Assembly: GCA_002441125.1 (NCBI GenBank)
Contig: DJVI01000003.1
Location: 168,714 to 232,713 of the forward strand
Source of the DNA: Caldifarciminota bacterium UBA6260
GTDB lineage: Bacteria > Hydrothermota > 32-111
DNA length: 64,000 nucleotides
Reading direction: 5' to 3'
The notes under the pieces were generated by a model. That model worked only from the letters and a program-made list of their open reading frames with translations. It was not told the DNA's origin and ran no database searches. Positions 50,423 to 59,975 of this stretch are shown here, one piece after another (within the stretch, counting starts at the first letter, position 1; each line of letters begins with the position of its first letter). A program made the translations under genes and the position numbers.

Positions 50423-51623
50423 CAGAAGAGAAAAACATACATTTTTATTTCTTTTGATAGGTTCCATTTTTAACGGGATCTCTCTTGGAGTATTACTTTT
50501 ACAGGAATTTATTTTAAGAAAAACTCTATTTGGAAATCTTTTTGAGTTAACGGTTCTTGTTATGATTCAACCTGTTTCAAACCTATTTTCGATATTCTTT
50601 TACCCGTTGAGTAAGAACTTCAAAAAAAAGAATGACTTTTTTCTTCTTATTGCATTCGTTGGAAAACTGATTCTACTTTTGATGCTTTTAACAAAAAGCT
50701 CAAAAATCTTTATTCTCATAATATCTGTTTTTTACATCTTTAACACTTTTATGAACCCTTTATTCTCAAACATAATGCAGGTTAATTTTTCCAAAAAAAA
50801 TAGAGGCCTTGTTTACGGAATAGTTTCTTCAGTATCTGTTCTTTCAACACTTATTGTCTCGAATCTAGCTGGAAAACTTCTCGATGTTAACGATAACCTT
50901 TACAAACTTCTATTCTCAATATCAGCATTTTCTGGATTTTTATGTTGCTTCCTCTTTTCAAGAATAAAGATAAGAAAAATTAAACAGAAAAAGATTGAAG
51001 AGAAAATATCCTTTTTACAACCAATAAAAATAATAGTTAAAATTTTGAAAAATAACAGAGATTTCACAAAGTATGAAATATTTTTCTTCATATATGGAAT
51101 AGGTTATCTAATAATACTTCCCGCTATACCCGTATATTTTGTTGATATATTGAAACTCGATTATTCAAAGATCTCTTTTATAAAAGGTTTTTTGGGTCAA
51201 CTCGGTTATATAGTCTTTTTCCCTTTTGTTGGATTTTTCCTCGACAGGATGAATATTTTTCTTTACTCATCTTTAACTTTTCTTTTACTCTCTTTTTATC
51301 CTTTCTTCCTTTTAATTTCCAGTTTTGTTCGAAGCCCATTCTTCTTTATCTATTCAGCTTTTTTGATATTCTCTATAAGTATGTCAGCAGTATCGGTAAT
51401 ATGGGATCTTTCATCAATTCATTTCGCAAAGGATAGTGATTCCTCACAGTTTCAAAATGTTCATATTTTTTTAACAGGAGTAAGGGGCATAATCGTTCCA
51501 TCTTTAGGTTATCTTATATTAAAATTTTCATCCCCAAAACTACTATTTTTAATTTCTACCCTTTTCTTCCTATTTTCATCTTTTGGAATGTTTTTTTTAT
51601 TTAATAAATTTAAATCTTCTTGA
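50394..51623 (+). CDS. Major facilitator superfamily protein
   Basis: The 409-residue polytopic protein has about 12 helices, with a central basic cytoplasmic loop (about 192-215, KIRKIKQKKIEEK). The second half contains the MFS-type loop GFFLDRMN. The canonical GxxxDRxGRR loop between helices 2 and 3 is replaced by YPLSKNFKKKNDF. Substrate unknown. The 5' end overlaps the previous gene by 29 nt. It is very rich in Phe and Ile. No ribosome site is obvious, so coupling is likely. Confidence 0.78.
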   Translation: MKITNFLKLDRREKHTFLFLLIGSIFNGISLGVLLLQEFILRKTLFGNLFELTVLVMIQPVSNLFSIFFYPLSKNFKKKNDFFLLIAFVGKLILLLMLLTKSSKIFILIISVFYIFNTFMNPLFSNIMQVNFSKKNRGLVYGIVSSVSVLSTLIVSNLAGKLLDVNDNLYKLLFSISAFSGFLCCFLFSRIKIRKIKQKKIEEKISFLQPIKIIVKILKNNRDFTKYEIFFFIYGIGYLIILPAIPVYFVDILKLDYSKISFIKGFLGQLGYIVFFPFVGFFLDRMNIFLYSSLTFLLLSFYPFFLLISSFVRSPFFFIYSAFLIFSISMSAVSVIWDLSSIHFAKDSDSSQFQNVHIFLTGVRGIIVPSLGYLILKFSSPKLLFLISTLFFLFSSFGMFFLFNKFKSS

Positions 51624-51647
51624 CTTTTAATAATAAAATAGTATTAT
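51620..51647 (+). promoter_or_regulatory. Promoter of trpS
   Basis: TTGACT (51620-51625) and TATTAT (51642-51647) are 16 bp apart. The predicted leader is about 10 nt and contains AAGGT 5 nt before the ATG. Confidence 0.6.
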
Positions 51648-51664
51648 AAAAATTTAAGGTATTT

Positions 51665-52684
51665 ATGAATATGAAAGGTATAATTTTATCAGGTTTTAGA
51701 CCAACAGGTAAAGTCCATATAGGTAACCTAAAGGGTGCACTTGAGAATTGGGTAAAACTTCAGGACGAATATTCTTGTTATTTCGAAATAGCTGATTGGC
51801 ATCTTTTAACAACATCATACGATGATGTTTCTTATATTCAAGAAAATATATTTCAGATGGTTGTTGATTGGCTTGCTGCTGGAATAGATCCAAAAAGATC
51901 AATTATTTTCATTCAATCTTCAGTAAAAGAACATGCTGAACTATATCTTCTCTTTTCGATGATTACACCTTTATCATGGTTATACAGGAATCCAACTCTG
52001 AAAGAACAGATAAGGGATCTTGAGATGACTTCAGATAACAACTATGGACTTTTGGGCTACCCTGTTTTACAGGCGGCAGATATACTATGTTATAAAGCCA
52101 CAGCAGTCCCTGTTGGCGAAGATCAACTCCCCCATCTTGAACTTACGAGAGAGATAGCGAGAAGATTCAACAACCTTTACAGAGAGATTTTCCCTGAACC
52201 GAAATCTTTGATAACACAGTTCCCAAGAGTTCTTGGAATAGATGGTAAAAAGATGTCAAAATCTTTGAACAATGCTATTTACATAGCAGATTCTGAGGAT
52301 GAGATCAGAAGAAAGGTGAAACTCTCTATTACTGATACAGCAAAAATAAGAAAGAACGATCCGGGTCATCCTGATATTTGTAACATATTCTCCTACCATA
52401 ACATTTTCAATAGAGAGCAAACTGAGGAGATAAAAAATTCCTGTCAAAAAGGAGAACTCGGTTGTGTTGAATGTAAAAATAGATGTGCTGATAAAATTAT
52501 AGAGTATTTAAAACCTTTACAGGAAAAAAGAAAAAATTTTGAAAAGGATCCTGATACTATTTACGATATTATAGAAAACGGAAATAAAAACGCAAGAAAC
52601 ATAGCCAGAAAAACTTTAGATGAAGTAAATGAAAGTATGAATTTAATAATAAACAGGAGGTTTTATGATAAAACTTCACTATAA
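51665..52684 (+). CDS. trpS: Tryptophanyl-tRNA synthetase
   Basis: The 339-residue class Ic synthetase has GFRPTGKVHIGNLKGAL (HIGH-type), the LGYPVLQAADIL tryptophan-site region, VGEDQLPHLELTREIARRFN and KMSKSLNN. A cysteine-rich stretch near the C-terminus (GELGCVECKNRCADKI) is seen in many TrpRS of this type. An ATG two codons downstream (51671) is an alternative start. The end overlaps the next gene by 20 nt, whose AGGAGG lies inside trpS. Confidence 0.96.
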   Translation: MNMKGIILSGFRPTGKVHIGNLKGALENWVKLQDEYSCYFEIADWHLLTTSYDDVSYIQENIFQMVVDWLAAGIDPKRSIIFIQSSVKEHAELYLLFSMITPLSWLYRNPTLKEQIRDLEMTSDNNYGLLGYPVLQAADILCYKATAVPVGEDQLPHLELTREIARRFNNLYREIFPEPKSLITQFPRVLGIDGKKMSKSLNNAIYIADSEDEIRRKVKLSITDTAKIRKNDPGHPDICNIFSYHNIFNREQTEEIKNSCQKGELGCVECKNRCADKIIEYLKPLQEKRKNFEKDPDTIYDIIENGNKNARNIARKTLDEVNESMNLIINRRFYDKTSL

Positions 52685-53789
52685 CTACAAAGATCTATTC
52701 AGATGCACAAGGCTGGGACTTTCAATTAAAAAAATGTTCGTGATGCTTTCAGCCATCACTCTTGGTGCTTTTGCATACACAATTTTTACTTACATCGCTT
52801 TCATAGCAAATGGCACACCTATCAAAACTATTTGGGAAACTTACAAATTTATCCCTGTACCTGTCATAGGTATAACAACATTGACATGGTATTCATGGTT
52901 GATTTGGATAGTTGGAGTTGTTTTTTATTTTATACTATTCATCTATGCTCAAACGGCTGTTACGAAAATAACTTTCGAACAATTGAAGGGAAACGAATTT
53001 TATGAGATGAAGGAATCTCTAAAGTATGCTGCAAAATTCTGGAAATCATCTTTTCTTGCTCCATTAACATTGTTGATACTTATAGTTTTCATGTTTATTG
53101 GTGCTTTCATTTTTGGTTTGATAGGAAGGATTCCATATTTTGGACCACTTTTTATTATCCTTTTGATAGTTCCTATAATTTTTGGAGCAGTTTTCACAGT
53201 TTATTTGATAATCATATTCTTCGTATCACTTTTCATTTCACCAGCGGTTGCGGGAACATCCAAATCTGATACTTTCGACACATTGTTTGAAATATTCTCT
53301 CTTGTATGGGACCATCCATGGAGACTTGTAGTTTGGGGTGGTCTGGTTGGTGCTATGTCAACACTCGGAGGAGTTATACTCGGAATAATTCTGAAGTATT
53401 CTTTTGAGTTAACAAGATGGGCATTATCAGTATGGAACAACGGTTCATGGCTTAAAATATGGTCTAACGGTTTCTATTTCCTACCTCCAGTTCCAGCATA
53501 CCAAATAACTGAAAAGATAGCTTCCTACATAGCACCTTTCCTTTTCTCTCTCCACAATTTTGCACCCGGTAACTGGGCTATCAACCTTTCATCTTTCCTG
53601 TTTGGAATTTTACTCTATATAGCTGGTTTTACTGTAATATCTTACATCCTTGTCTGCTGGACAGCTGGATTGACAATAATGTATGTCAATCTAGTAAAGA
53701 TGAAAGATGATGTTAACCTACTTGAGGAAAAGGATGAAGAGTTTGATGAGATTGAAGAAGATGAAAATAAAGAGGAGAAAAAAGAATAA
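52665..53789 (+). CDS. Polytopic membrane protein of unknown function
   Basis: I cannot assign this 374-residue protein. It has about six to eight hydrophobic segments, many Trp and aromatic residues at the membrane borders, and a strongly acidic, probably cytoplasmic, C-terminal tail (about 350-374, EEKDEEFDEIEEDE). It has a perfect AGGAGG site 4 nt before the ATG, inside trpS, so it should be well translated. A hairpin terminator follows within a few bases. Nothing in it identifies a transporter family. Confidence 0.75.
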   Translation: MIKLHYNYKDLFRCTRLGLSIKKMFVMLSAITLGAFAYTIFTYIAFIANGTPIKTIWETYKFIPVPVIGITTLTWYSWLIWIVGVVFYFILFIYAQTAVTKITFEQLKGNEFYEMKESLKYAAKFWKSSFLAPLTLLILIVFMFIGAFIFGLIGRIPYFGPLFIILLIVPIIFGAVFTVYLIIIFFVSLFISPAVAGTSKSDTFDTLFEIFSLVWDHPWRLVVWGGLVGAMSTLGGVILGIILKYSFELTRWALSVWNNGSWLKIWSNGFYFLPPVPAYQITEKIASYIAPFLFSLHNFAPGNWAINLSSFLFGILLYIAGFTVISYILVCWTAGLTIMYVNLVKMKDDVNLLEEKDEEFDEIEEDENKEEKKE

Positions 53790-53815
53790 AAGGGAGTTTT
53801 TAAACTCCCTTTTTT
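53789..53815 (+). terminator. Rho-independent terminator after the trpS-membrane protein unit
   Basis: An 11-bp perfect stem (53789-53799 with 53802-53812) has a 2-nt TT gap at the apex and is followed by T residues to 53815. It begins at the stop codon of the membrane-protein gene. Confidence 0.85.
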
Positions 53816-53829
53816 AAAAGGTGGTGAAT

Positions 53830-54519
53830 ATGGGTTTTTTAATATTTTTGATCATTGCTGGGGGTCTTGGGTTTACAGTTTGGGCAATTTACACTAACAA
53901 AAAGAATGAAACATATTCCGTTCCAGACACTTTCGTTATCAACAGAAAACCAACCATGCCTCTTGGAACACAAACATCTTTCTTTTTAACAAGAACAAAA
54001 GAATTGACTAATAAGAATTTTGAAAAGATAGGTGAATTCTCAATAGATAATTTCCCTTTCAAAAATTATTTCATATCTTTTTTTTCTGGTGAAAAAAATA
54101 TTTTCATAATTCTTGGACAGAGTGTTCCTGATACCTTTCAAAAATTTTTAGGCATCTCTGAGAAACCTTTTATAAGTGTTTATTCTATATTCACAGACGG
54201 TTCTGATCTTGAGACAACAACAAGGGAGAACAGTGATAAGGAAATGAAAAGTGAATTCAGAAGAGTTATTAAAGTTGAAAATATCCCTTTGGAACTTATG
54301 ATAAACAAACATAAAGAGAGTGTTGACAAGATTGAGATAAAAGGTATCCATGAAGTTTTACTGAACAAGGATGATTTCTTCAAATATTTTGAAAGGGGAC
54401 TAAGAATAGATATCGCACACAGAACAACAAGAGGATATGTAACAAAAGCTGATATCGAAGAGATATTGAAAAAACTCAATCTAAAATTGACTGAGGTAGG
54501 GAAAAAAGAGCAGGAATAA
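53830..54519 (+). CDS. Membrane-anchored protein of unknown function
   Basis: The 229-residue product has one N-terminal membrane helix (about 1-18) followed by a soluble alpha/beta domain that I do not recognise. I choose the ATG at 53830 because GGTGG lies 5 nt upstream; a GTG at 53821 is possible. The gene starts just past a terminator, so it needs readthrough or an unseen promoter. It converges on the CxxC protein gene with a 1-nt gap. Confidence 0.68.
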   Translation: MGFLIFLIIAGGLGFTVWAIYTNKKNETYSVPDTFVINRKPTMPLGTQTSFFLTRTKELTNKNFEKIGEFSIDNFPFKNYFISFFSGEKNIFIILGQSVPDTFQKFLGISEKPFISVYSIFTDGSDLETTTRENSDKEMKSEFRRVIKVENIPLELMINKHKESVDKIEIKGIHEVLLNKDDFFKYFERGLRIDIAHRTTRGYVTKADIEEILKKLNLKLTEVGKKEQE

Positions 54520-54520
54520 T

Positions 54521-54877
54521 TTAATTCTTCTCTTTCATCCCCTTCCAATTATCAAACAGTCTCCTTATGTGTGGTATAGTTATAGAACCACCAATTATCA
54601 AAGCTATATCAACAGCTTCCACGATTTCATCATCTGTAACTTCTTCCTCAAAGCATCTTATAAGGTGGTACAGGATGCAGTCATCACATCTTAAAACAAT
54701 AGATCCAACAAGTCCCATCAGCTCCTTATATTTTGCAGGTATTTTTCCTTCAGAGTAAACCTGAGTATCAAGGGCAAAAAATCTTTTTGTCGATGTGGAT
54801 GAATAATCCATAATTATCCTGTTTAACCTTTCTCTTTCCTTTTTGAACTCCTCTACATTTTTTTTCTTTTCATCCAT
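54521..54877 (-). CDS. Carboxymuconolactone-decarboxylase/AhpD-family protein
   Basis: The 118-residue helical protein has the CxxC-x3-H motif of AhpD-like proteins (Cys64, Cys67, His71; CDDCILYH) preceded by the KELMGLVGSIVLRC helix. AhpD-type proteins reduce peroxiredoxin partners or act as small-molecule decarboxylases; which applies here is unknown. A basic charged N-terminal extension (about 1-30) precedes the domain. It is 7 nt downstream of the serine hydrolase gene on the same strand. Confidence 0.87.
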   Translation of the reverse strand: MDEKKKNVEEFKKERERLNRIIMDYSSTSTKRFFALDTQVYSEGKIPAKYKELMGLVGSIVLRCDDCILYHLIRCFEEEVTDDEIVEAVDIALIIGGSITIPHIRRLFDNWKGMKEKN

Positions 54878-54884
54878 AAAAACC

Positions 54885-56639
54885 TCACATTACTTTTTTA
54901 AATCTAAAAGTTCCGTTAGGTTGAATTATATCAACATTGATTATTTTACCACTCTTCTCTTCAAATCTAACAAAGAAACCTTTCAGGTCCGTGAATTCAA
55001 AATAGTTCTTTTCTTTCGGAACTATCTTCATAGGTTTTTGACCCTTTAAAATAAGTCTCAAATATCCATCCTTGCTTAAACTTATCTCAAGAGTATCTTT
55101 TTCAAGCATGTATTTCCCTTCAAAATTTTTCAGATAATCTGAAGATGAGAACTTATCCTCTGTTATCCTTTCAAAAACTATATCATCTCCGGAAGGTTCA
55201 AGAGGAATAAGAACTTTTGAAATTATTCCATTTTTATCACTCTCAAAAGAAACTTTAAGATCCATATCTTCAATGCCTTCAGACGAAGCTTTAAATACAT
55301 CATAATATAAATGTTTCAAATTGAATGTAAATTCGTTGAAATTTAAAACAAGTTTGTTCTTTTTATAATCTATCCTTAACTTTCCATACCCTTTATCTTC
55401 ATAAACTCCAGCATAATCTTTCAACTGATGTGATGGCTTTGTTCCCTTCTTTTCTACATCATCTTTTTTTAAATTTTTTGAGCTTATATTTTCTATCTCT
55501 TTCAATCTATCACTCCAAGGTGTTGGTTCGAGTCCCAACATAAGTTCAGAAATGTACATCTCAACTATGAAAGGTATGCTGCTATTGTTTGAATTTGAAA
55601 GGATAACAACTCCAAAAGAATCTTCAGGAAATATCCCCATCTGGGCAGAAAAACCATCTACGTTTCCCCCATGGAATATATGGTATCTTCCTCTATAGTA
55701 TTCGATGAACCATCCCATACCATAAGTTCTAAAACTTCTTTCAGGATAATTTGACTTTTCAGAAACTATCATTTTGGGAGTAGTCATGTTTTCAATATAA
55801 TCGGAAGATAATATACTTGTCCCTTTACCTTTGTTCAAAATAAACATTATCCATTTTGACATATCTAAAACATTTGAGTTAATAGTTCCAGCAGGACCCA
55901 TCGCCTGGAATTCTCTAAAATCCATTCTAACAATTTTTTTCCCATCAAAATTGTAAGGATACGCATAATCATCAGATTTTTTCATCACTTCCGTTGAAAA
56001 ATTTGTATTATCCATATGGAGTGGTTTCAAAATTTTTTCACTTACAAAATTTTCCCAACTCGTATTGGAAATTTTTTCAACAAGGTAACCTGCGACAAGA
56101 TACATATGGTTCTGATACTGGAACTTTGTTCTTATAGAACAGTTAGGTTTCAAATATTTTAACCTTTTATAAATCTCCTCTCGTGAATATTCGGAACCAT
56201 ACCACATAAAATCATGTCTTGGAAGACCTATTCTATGAGTTAAAATATCTATAGGTGTTGCGAGTTTTTCAGAAACATCGTCGTAAAGATTAAAATCGGG
56301 AAGATACTCTTTTAAAGGTTTATCAAATTCCAATTTTCCATCCTGAACAAGAATTGAAACCGCTGTTGCAGTGAAAGATTTGGTGCAAGATCCGATAGCA
56401 AAAAGCGTCTTTTCGGTTACTTTTCTTTTTTCATCATAATTCGAAAAACCATAACCCTTAGTGTAAATCAAAGAATCCTTATAAACTATACCTATTGAAA
56501 GACCAACTCCGTTATGCACTTTTAAAATTGAATCTATAAAAATATCAATTTTTTCAAACTGCTGTGAAAAATCTTTTGGATAAGAATTTAAAAAGAAAAC
56601 TAAAATTAAAACTGGAATAAATCTTTTTATAAATTTCAT
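54885..56639 (-). CDS. Secreted serine hydrolase of the class C beta-lactamase/penicillin-binding protein family
   Basis: From the ATG at 56639 the protein has 584 residues with a signal peptide (about 1-20). The catalytic SxxK is Ser84-x2-Lys87 (GSCTKSFT), the Tyr-x-Asn is Tyr175-x-Asn177, and the third motif is HGGNVDG (His-x-Gly type). A C-terminal beta-rich extension (about 390-584, two lipocalin-like halves) is typical of large esterase/peptidase relatives. True beta-lactam hydrolysis is not implied. The longest frame starts 54 nt earlier but would bury the signal peptide. Confidence 0.88.
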   Translation of the reverse strand: MKFIKRFIPVLILVFFLNSYPKDFSQQFEKIDIFIDSILKVHNGVGLSIGIVYKDSLIYTKGYGFSNYDEKRKVTEKTLFAIGSCTKSFTATAVSILVQDGKLEFDKPLKEYLPDFNLYDDVSEKLATPIDILTHRIGLPRHDFMWYGSEYSREEIYKRLKYLKPNCSIRTKFQYQNHMYLVAGYLVEKISNTSWENFVSEKILKPLHMDNTNFSTEVMKKSDDYAYPYNFDGKKIVRMDFREFQAMGPAGTINSNVLDMSKWIMFILNKGKGTSILSSDYIENMTTPKMIVSEKSNYPERSFRTYGMGWFIEYYRGRYHIFHGGNVDGFSAQMGIFPEDSFGVVILSNSNNSSIPFIVEMYISELMLGLEPTPWSDRLKEIENISSKNLKKDDVEKKGTKPSHQLKDYAGVYEDKGYGKLRIDYKKNKLVLNFNEFTFNLKHLYYDVFKASSEGIEDMDLKVSFESDKNGIISKVLIPLEPSGDDIVFERITEDKFSSSDYLKNFEGKYMLEKDTLEISLSKDGYLRLILKGQKPMKIVPKEKNYFEFTDLKGFFVRFEEKSGKIINVDIIQPNGTFRFKKVM

Positions 56640-56662
56640 AAAAACCCGTTTGTTAAGAATAA

Positions 56663-56690
56663 ATGATAAATTAAAATTATTTAAAGTCAA
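56663..56690 (-). promoter_or_regulatory. Promoter of the serine hydrolase gene
   Basis: TTGACT (56685-56690) and TATCAT (56663-56668) on the minus strand are 16 bp apart, 23 nt upstream of the ATG at 56639. It is divergent from the adjacent phoB-type promoter. Confidence 0.65.
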
Positions 56691-56701
56691 CAAATATCAG
56701 G

Positions 56702-56729
56702 TTGAAAATGGTTTTTTTTGTTATATAAT
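56702..56729 (+). promoter_or_regulatory. Promoter of the PhoB/PhoR-type operon (leaderless)
   Basis: TTGAAA (56702-56707) and a perfect TATAAT (56724-56729) are 16 bp apart. The ATG begins 7 nt after the -10, exactly where transcription should start, and no ribosome site is present. Confidence 0.7.
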
Positions 56730-56735
56730 TTTCAT

Positions 56736-57422
56736 ATGGAAAAATTTAAAATAGTTATACTTGAAGATCAACAGGATATAAATGACCTTATAGCGATACA
56801 TCTTAAACAGAACAACTTTGATTATGTTCAATTTTTTTCAGGTAAAGATTTTTTAAAATATCTCTCAAACAATAACACATTTCATCTTCTGATACTGGAT
56901 CTGATGTTACCTGAGGTTGACGGAATTGAGATTTTAAAGAGGATGAAAGATGACCAATCATACAAAAATATTCCTGTTATTATACTAACAGCGAAATCTG
57001 ATGAGAGTGATAAAATAGTTGGTTTGGAGCTCGGAAGTGATGATTACATAACCAAACCTTTCTCTGTAAAGGAACTTGTTGCGAGGATAAAGGTTATACT
57101 TAAAAGATATTATAATGAAAAAGATGAGAGTATTATAAAAATAGGTAAAGATATAATAATAGATACTAACAGAGCGGTATGTTCCTATAAAAATAGAACA
57201 GTGAATCTGACATCAACAGAATTTAAAATATTAACTACACTCGCTAAAAGAAAGGGATGGATTTTTTCAAGAGAAAAGATACTACTTTCAATATGGGGAA
57301 ACGATAAAATAGTTACAAAGAGAACTGTTGATGTTCATATAAAAAGTTTAAGGGATAAGATAGATCCAGAAGGAAAACATATAAAAAATATTAGAGGGAT
57401 GGGTTATAAAATTGAAGATTAA
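56736..57422 (+). CDS. OmpR/PhoB-family response regulator
   Basis: From the ATG at 56736 the product has 228 residues: a receiver domain (about 4-118) with phosphoacceptor Asp55 and the conserved Thr/Lys (ILTAKSDE, YITKPFS), then a winged-helix OmpR-type DNA-binding domain (about 130-228; LTSTEFKILTTLAKRKGWIFSRE shortened pattern, with RTVDVHIKSLRDKI). It most resembles PhoB/PhoP. No phosphate transport genes are nearby, so the signal is unknown. It overlaps the kinase gene by 11 nt. An upstream TTG is less likely. Confidence 0.92.
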   Translation: MEKFKIVILEDQQDINDLIAIHLKQNNFDYVQFFSGKDFLKYLSNNNTFHLLILDLMLPEVDGIEILKRMKDDQSYKNIPVIILTAKSDESDKIVGLELGSDDYITKPFSVKELVARIKVILKRYYNEKDESIIKIGKDIIIDTNRAVCSYKNRTVNLTSTEFKILTTLAKRKGWIFSREKILLSIWGNDKIVTKRTVDVHIKSLRDKIDPEGKHIKNIRGMGYKIED

Positions 57423-59121
57423 AATATTTTCAAATGTAAAAATTTTAATTTATTTTCTCATATCTGTTCTGATAATTATAAATCTGACATCATTTTACTT
57501 TACTGCAAAAATGGTAAAAAAAACTTACATATACTCAAACACTAACGATATGAGATCAATTTCAAGAATTCTAAATGAGGAGATAGAAAATTTTTGGGAA
57601 GATTTGGATATTTTGAATAAAAAGGTAAAGGAAAAGAGTGATTTGACTGGAGTAAGAATAACAGTTATTGATACAACTGGAAGAGTTTTGGCTGATTCAC
57701 ATCAGGATTTTAGATTGATGGAGAATCATAAAGGAAGAAAAGATATAGATGAGGCTTTGAAAGGAGAAGAGATAACTATAGAAAGATACAGTAAAACTTT
57801 GAAAAATAAAATGTTGTATTTCTCTTCTCCAATATATAAGGATGGTAATTTAATAGGTGTTTTAAGGTTAAGTTCCTTTTCAAAAGATATCGACAAAATA
57901 CTTCTCAATATTTTCAGGGATTACATCTTCATTTTCATCTTAACACTTTTTATAACCTTTTCCCTTTTCTACTTTCTCAACAGAAAGGTTACATATCCCG
58001 TTAACCTTATAATAAAAAATCTTGAAAAGTTCGGAAACGGTGAATTGGATACAAAAATAATTTTAAAAGAGGATGATGAGTTCAAAAAGATCGGAAAAAG
58101 TTTCAACGATATGGCTGATAGAATTAAAAAACTCATTTGTGATGTTGAGGAAAAAAATAGAGAACTTGAAACTCTTTTAAAAACTATAGAACAGGGAATT
58201 ATTATTGTTGATAATGAATTTAATATAATCTATTCAAATAAAAAATTGGAAAACATTATAAAAGAGAAAAGAGAGATTTCGAAGATAACAGATATCTTTT
58301 TGAACTATGATCTTTTGAAAGCTCTTAAAGATGCAAAGAAGGAAACCATAAAAATTGAAAGTGAAATAAACTCAAGAATTTTTCTAATTAACATATCTTT
58401 CATAATAGAGGATAACAAATATATTCTAACATTTTTTGATATAACCGAAATAAAGAATGTTGACAGGATGAGAAAAGATTTCATATCAAATATCTCACAT
58501 GAGTTAAAAACACCTTTGACAGCAATATATGGATATTTGGAAACTATAGAGATGGAGTATAAAGATGTAAAATATATTCCTATAATTAAAAAACATGTTG
58601 AGAATATGAACAAACTTGTTGAAGAGATTTTAACATTATCCTACCTTGAAACATCTCCCAAAATAAAAAAGGAAGAGTTCCTTTTAACTGATACGGTTAA
58701 AAATGTTTTAAAAAGTTTTGAAGAGGATGCTAAGAAAAAAAATCTAAAAATAGATTTTTCTTATAGTGATGAAAAAATCTATTTCAATGGTGACAAAGAA
58801 AAGATAGAGAGGATGATAAAAAATCTTGTTGAGAATTCTATAAGGTATACTGATAATGGCTATGTAAAAATATTACTTGAAAAAAAAGATAAGAACATAT
58901 TTTTAACAGTTGAGGATACCGGGATAGGTATACCTGAAAGGGAAATAGAGAGGATATTTGAAAGGTTTTATACGATAGATAAATCAAGGTCAAAAAAGTA
59001 TGGAGGTTTTGGCCTTGGACTCTCAATAGTTAAACATATTGTAAAACTTCACGATGGGAAAATAGAAGTTGTAAGTGAAGAGGGAAAAGGGACAAAGATA
59101 AAAGTAACTTTTGAAATTTAA
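57412..59121 (+). CDS. PhoR-type sensor histidine kinase
   Basis: The 569-residue kinase has a TM helix (about 10-30), an extracytoplasmic sensor (about 32-160, with DTTGRVLADS typical of a dCache/PhoR-like fold) and a second TM helix (about 165-187). HAMP (about 190-240), PAS-like (about 250-345), HisKA with His in FISNISHELKTPLTA (about 362) and HATPase (about 460-569) domains follow. The start is a TTG inside the regulator gene. N, G1 and G2 boxes are intact. It converges on panB. Confidence 0.93.
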   Translation: MKIKIFSNVKILIYFLISVLIIINLTSFYFTAKMVKKTYIYSNTNDMRSISRILNEEIENFWEDLDILNKKVKEKSDLTGVRITVIDTTGRVLADSHQDFRLMENHKGRKDIDEALKGEEITIERYSKTLKNKMLYFSSPIYKDGNLIGVLRLSSFSKDIDKILLNIFRDYIFIFILTLFITFSLFYFLNRKVTYPVNLIIKNLEKFGNGELDTKIILKEDDEFKKIGKSFNDMADRIKKLICDVEEKNRELETLLKTIEQGIIIVDNEFNIIYSNKKLENIIKEKREISKITDIFLNYDLLKALKDAKKETIKIESEINSRIFLINISFIIEDNKYILTFFDITEIKNVDRMRKDFISNISHELKTPLTAIYGYLETIEMEYKDVKYIPIIKKHVENMNKLVEEILTLSYLETSPKIKKEEFLLTDTVKNVLKSFEEDAKKKNLKIDFSYSDEKIYFNGDKEKIERMIKNLVENSIRYTDNGYVKILLEKKDKNIFLTVEDTGIGIPEREIERIFERFYTIDKSRSKKYGGFGLGLSIVKHIVKLHDGKIEVVSEEGKGTKIKVTFEI

Positions 59122-59975
59122 ATTTTTATCTTTGAAATTGCTTTCAAAAAAATCTTCCTGTCAGTTTTTGGAATTTTATTTTTCTGTGGGAATTTTTTGT
59201 TTTTTACATCATCAGCATATTTATTCAAAGCGATAGAAATTTTTTCTGAAATATTTTCATACCTTTTGATAAACCTTGGAGTGAATTTAGAATATAGTCC
59301 TATAATATCGTTTATAACAACTATCTGTCCGTCACTATCAATTCCTGAACCAATAGAATAAACTGGAATTTTCAGATTATCTTTCAAATATTTTACAACA
59401 AGATCTGTTGTGTTTTCTACTATTATCATCAAAACACCATTCTTCTGAAGTTCAAAACCATCCTCGATAATTTTTGTTATCTCCTCTTCATCGTTTCCAA
59501 GTATTGGATAACCTCCATACTTTTTATAACTCTGTGGTTTCATTCCAATATGTCCGCAAACAGGTATACCTGCATCAACAACAGCCTTTATTCTGTCAAT
59601 TATCTCTTTACCTCCCTCCATTTTGACAGCATCAGACCTTGTTTCCTTTAAAGCCCTACCACAATTTTTTATAGCCTCACTTTTTGATACCTGATATGTC
59701 AAAAAAGGCATATCGAAGATCAGATACTGTTTTCTGATAGCTTTTCTTACAGATTTTCCAAAAACTATCATCTCATCAAGGGTTATATCGAGTGTTGAAG
59801 GATTCCCCATCATAACCATTGAAGCAGAATCACCAACAAGAACTATATCAACAGGTGACTTGTTAACTATGGAAGCTATAGAATAATCATAGGCAGTCAC
59901 AAGGACTGCCTTTTCGTTATTTTTCTTTTTTTTTAAAAGTTCTTTGTATGTGATCTTATCAATTTTATTCTTCAA
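59118..59975 (-). CDS. panB: 3-methyl-2-oxobutanoate hydroxymethyltransferase
   Basis: PanB forms ketopantoate from alpha-ketoisovalerate in pantothenate and CoA synthesis. The 285-residue TIM barrel has VTAYDYSIASI, the metal/substrate motif LVGDSASMVMMG, FDMPFLTYQ, VKMEGGKE and VCGHIGMKPQS. The C-terminus has an extra basic stretch of some 20 residues. The start is a TTG that overlaps the LysM gene by 11 nt, with GAGGAG about 10 nt upstream inside that gene. panC and panD are not adjacent. Confidence 0.94.
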   Translation of the reverse strand: MKNKIDKITYKELLKKKKNNEKAVLVTAYDYSIASIVNKSPVDIVLVGDSASMVMMGNPSTLDITLDEMIVFGKSVRKAIRKQYLIFDMPFLTYQVSKSEAIKNCGRALKETRSDAVKMEGGKEIIDRIKAVVDAGIPVCGHIGMKPQSYKKYGGYPILGNDEEEITKIIEDGFELQKNGVLMIIVENTTDLVVKYLKDNLKIPVYSIGSGIDSDGQIVVINDIIGLYSKFTPRFIKRYENISEKISIALNKYADDVKNKKFPQKNKIPKTDRKIFLKAISKIKI

